From Tenebrio molitor (taxonomy: Eukaryota; Arthropoda; Insecta; Coleoptera; Tenebrionidae), in assembly GCF_963966145.1 (NCBI RefSeq), contig NC_091046.1, positions 23,312,001 through 23,376,000 of the forward strand: a stretch of DNA of 64,000 nucleotides. Reading direction: 5' to 3'. Positions within the stretch are counted from its first letter, which is position 1. The number at the start of each line of letters is the position of its first letter. A program made the position numbers and the translations under genes. A model generated the notes under the pieces. That model had not been told where the DNA came from. It saw only the letters and a program-made list of their open reading frames with translations, and ran no database searches. Below, in pieces: positions 62,771-64,000 of the stretch.

Positions 62771-64000
62771 AAAACGACGCAAGAATTACAGAATTCCAGG
62801 TTCCAAGACCCTAACTTTCCCCTAAATACGTTTTTTCGCTCGCAAGTGTGTAGGATCACGAAAAACTAAGTGCGAATCGGAATTTCGTCGTGGAACTTGT
62901 ACATTTCGAAGTAAAACGACGCAAGAATAACAGAATTCCAGGTTCCAAGACGCTAACTTTCCTCTAAATACGTTTTTTCGCTCGCAAGTGTGTAGGATCA
63001 CGAAAAACTATGTGCGAATCGGAATTTTGTCGTGTAACTTGTACATTTCGAAGTAAAACGACGCAAGAATTACAGAATTCCAGGTTCCAAGACGCTAACT
63101 TTCCTCTAAATAGGTTTCTTCGCTCGCAAGTGTGTAGGATCACGAAAAACTAAGTGCGAATCGGAATTTCGTCGTGGAACTTGTACGTTTCGAAGTAAAA
63201 CGACGCAAGAATTACAGAATGCCAGGTTCCAAAACGCTAACTTTCCTCTAAATACGTTTTTTCGCTCGCAAGTGTGTAGGATCACGAAAAACTAAGTGCG
63301 AATCGGAATTTCGTCTTGGAACATGTACATTTCGAAGTAAAACGACGCAAGAATTACAGAATTCCAAGTTCCAAGACGCTAACTTTCCTCTAAATTCGTT
63401 TTTTCGCTCGCAACTGTGTAGGATCACGAAAAACTAAGTGCGAATCGGAATTTCAACGTGGAACATGTACATTTCGAAGTAAAACGGCGCAAGAATTACA
63501 GAACTACAGGTTCCAAGACGCTAACTTTCCTCTACAGACGTTTTTTCGCTCGCAAGTGTTTAGGATCACGAAAAACTAAGTGCGAATCGGAATTTCGTCG
63601 TTTAACTTGTACATTTCGAAGTAAAACGACGCAAGAATTACAGAATTCCAGGTTCCAAGACGCTAACTTTCCTCTAAATACGTTTTTTCGCTCGCAAGTG
63701 TGTAGGATCACGAAAAACTAAGTGCGAATCGGAATTTCGTCTTGGAACATGTACATTTCGAAGTAAAACGACGCAAGAATTACAGAATTCCAAGTTCCAA
63801 GACGCTAACTTTCCTCTAAATTTGTTTTTTCGCTCGCAACTGTGTAGGATCACGAAAAACTAAGTGCGAATCAGAATTTCAACGTGGAACATGTACATTT
63901 CGAAGTAAAACGGCGCAAGAATTACAGAACTACAGGTTCCAAGACGCTAACTTTCCTCTACAGACGTTTTTTCGCTCGCAAGTGTGTAGGATCACGAAAA
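62771..64000. repeat. 142-bp satellite array, nine monomers, open to the right
   Basis: The word AAAACGRCGCAAGAA occurs at 62771, 62913, 63055, 63197, 63339, 63481, 63623, 63765 and 63907, exactly 142 bp apart. Most monomers have an EcoRI-type GAATTC; those starting 63197, 63481 and 63907 have lost it. Monomers 4-6 and 7-9 share variants, which gives a 426-bp higher-order unit. The length and GAATTC site fit the major satellite of Tenebrio molitor as I recall it. Open frames across the array are by-products. Confidence 0.95.

Noticed and set aside
63458..63721. 87-codon frame in the satellite
   Set aside because: It runs across repeated 142-bp monomers and simply repeats with them. There is no sign of a gene.

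Overview
This is nuclear DNA of an insect, most likely a darkling beetle. It is AT-rich, its genes have GT-AG introns, and it contains two conserved neuronal receptor genes surrounded by transposon debris. The right end is a tandem array with an exact 142-bp period and a GAATTC in most monomers. As far as I recall, the abundant satellite of Tenebrio molitor has a 142-bp monomer, so T. molitor (or a close relative) is my best species guess. I could not check this.

Layout. 1-10072: non-coding, made of terminal-inverted-repeat (TIR) elements, a THAP fragment, a mariner-type transposase fragment and a 0.9-kb foldback element. 10073-28823 (+): the 3' half of an AMPA-type ionotropic glutamate receptor gene. 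It comprises four clustered exons, a 17.3-kb repeat-filled intron and a short last exon encoding a C-terminus ending in TQV. 29987-48206 (+): the complete GABA-gated chloride channel gene Rdl, starting 1.16 kb downstream of the glutamate receptor stop codon. It has nine coding exon positions. Position 3 is present as three tandem 68-bp alternatives and position 6 as two tandem 138-bp alternatives. Intron 7 is 12.6 kb and packed with transposons. 48207-50438: Rdl 3' UTR and flank. 50439-62700: LINE fragments, mariner remnants and foldback elements. 62771-64000: the 142-bp satellite, continuing past the window edge.

The two genes are cell-surface neurotransmitter receptors, one a glutamate-gated cation channel and the other a GABA-gated chloride channel. 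They lie head to tail. The repeats fall into families: TA-flanked elements beginning CAGGG/CTGGG with mariner-like transposase remnants; R2-type LINE 3' ends (four copies); a Jockey/CR1-group LINE; a second LINE with an AP-endonuclease domain; hAT, pogo and integrase-like fragments; and many short palindromes. Several palindromes with unrelated arms carry a similar apical module, CGAG-(C)CG-NNN-(G)CGAG. With the third Rdl exon 3 and the three-monomer higher-order satellite unit, this is what most deserves a second look.

Exon coordinates rest on splice consensus plus reading-frame continuity. Family names are from recognition of motifs, not from a database search.
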